The notes under the pieces were generated by a model. It was not told where the DNA came from and did no database searches. It saw only the letters and a program-made list of their open reading frames with translations. The position numbers and the translations under genes are program-made. A DNA stretch of 13,423 nt from NCBI GenBank assembly GCA_046047235.1, contig JBJOII010000117.1:1-13423 (forward strand). The letters are read 5' to 3'. Source of the DNA: JBMTVN01 sp046047235. GTDB lineage: Bacteria > Verrucomicrobiota > Verrucomicrobiia > Limisphaerales > JAHDYP01. Positions 13,305 to 13,423 of this stretch are shown here, one piece after another (within the stretch, counting starts at the first letter, position 1; each line of letters starts with the position of its first letter).

Positions 13305-13423
13305 CCCTCCGCCCTCAGCCCTCCGCGCTTCGCGCCCAGAGTTTCCGAGTTTCGGAGTTTCGGAACAGTCAGCGCTGCATCGCAGCGTATCGAAATCGGG
13401 ATCGGGATCGAACCACGCCTAGC
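13305..13423. repeat. 7-bp array and composite repeat, second copy of the window start
   Basis: Units CCCTCCG, CCCTCAG, CCCTCCG, CGCTTCG and CGCCCAG (13305-13339) lead into three GAGTTTC(C/G) 8-mers (13339-13362), the CGCTGC-ATC-GCAGCG hairpin (13373-13387) and four ATCGRR 6-mers (13389-13412). Bases 13325-13423 are identical to 1-99. Confidence 0.9.

Noticed and set aside
13165..13422. Short plus-strand open frame (85 codons) at the window end
   Set aside because: It translates the tandem repeats and the 99-bp terminal repeat; Ser/Pro-rich with no motif.
1..13423. Circular plasmid or phage because the ends match
   Set aside because: No replication, partition, mobilisation or phage gene is present, the genes are single-copy housekeeping genes, and the matching segment is a dispersed repeat. 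An assembly breakpoint explains it better.

Overview
The window looks like a chromosomal fragment of a Verrucomicrobiota-like bacterium, probably a metagenomic contig. The main clues are a large secreted multidomain protein (tandem beta-sandwich repeats, CBM6-like and PA14-like modules, and a C-terminal 'GPW...FYRV' tail of the sort common in that phylum), an unusual DapF-type protein, and intergenic DNA filled with short-period tandem repeats. The taxon is an inference from these styles. All intact genes are housekeeping or envelope genes; there is no phage, transposase, CRISPR or plasmid replication gene.

Layout. Bases 1-194 hold a composite repeat and a 7-bp-period array ending at the stop codon of a minus-strand dapF-like gene (195-1031). 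Divergent from it is a sugar-phosphate isomerase/epimerase family gene (1132-1953), convergent with a minus-strand STAS-domain gene (2012-2566) that has a terminator-like hairpin plus T-tract. Just upstream of the STAS gene, on the same strand, is tRNA-Val(UAC) (2621-2696) with a plausible promoter. A plus-strand EIIA-Ntr-like PTS gene (2918-3361) follows.

Bases 9242 down to 3381 form one tightly packed minus-strand run, probably an operon: small beta-barrel outer-membrane protein, DUF192 exported protein, glutamine-dependent NAD+ synthetase (nadE), glutamate-1-semialdehyde aminomutase (hemL), RuvX/YqgF nuclease, tRNA pseudouridine synthase TruA and tRNA methyltransferase TrmL. The second half combines cofactor synthesis (NAD, tetrapyrrole) with RNA maturation; the first two genes are envelope genes.

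Bases 9368-12820 encode the 1150-residue secreted protein on the plus strand. It starts with a signal peptide and two nearly identical 211-residue domains (period exactly 666 bp), followed by an Ig-like domain, a CBM6-like module, a second Ig-like region and a PA14-like module. No catalytic domain is evident. A perfect 13-bp hairpin follows the gene.

Bases 12821-13423 are non-coding and hold 7-bp, 6-bp and 8-bp tandem arrays, two isolated hairpins and a nested inverted repeat. The last 99 bases (13325-13423) are identical to the first 99. This most likely reflects an assembly breakpoint in a dispersed repeat rather than a real circular element.

The points most worth attention are: the DapF-like protein in which both catalytic cysteines are serine; the duplicated domain whose differences are clustered in two blocks; the modular microsatellite-like repeats; and the strong C-over-G skew of the plus strand regardless of gene direction.
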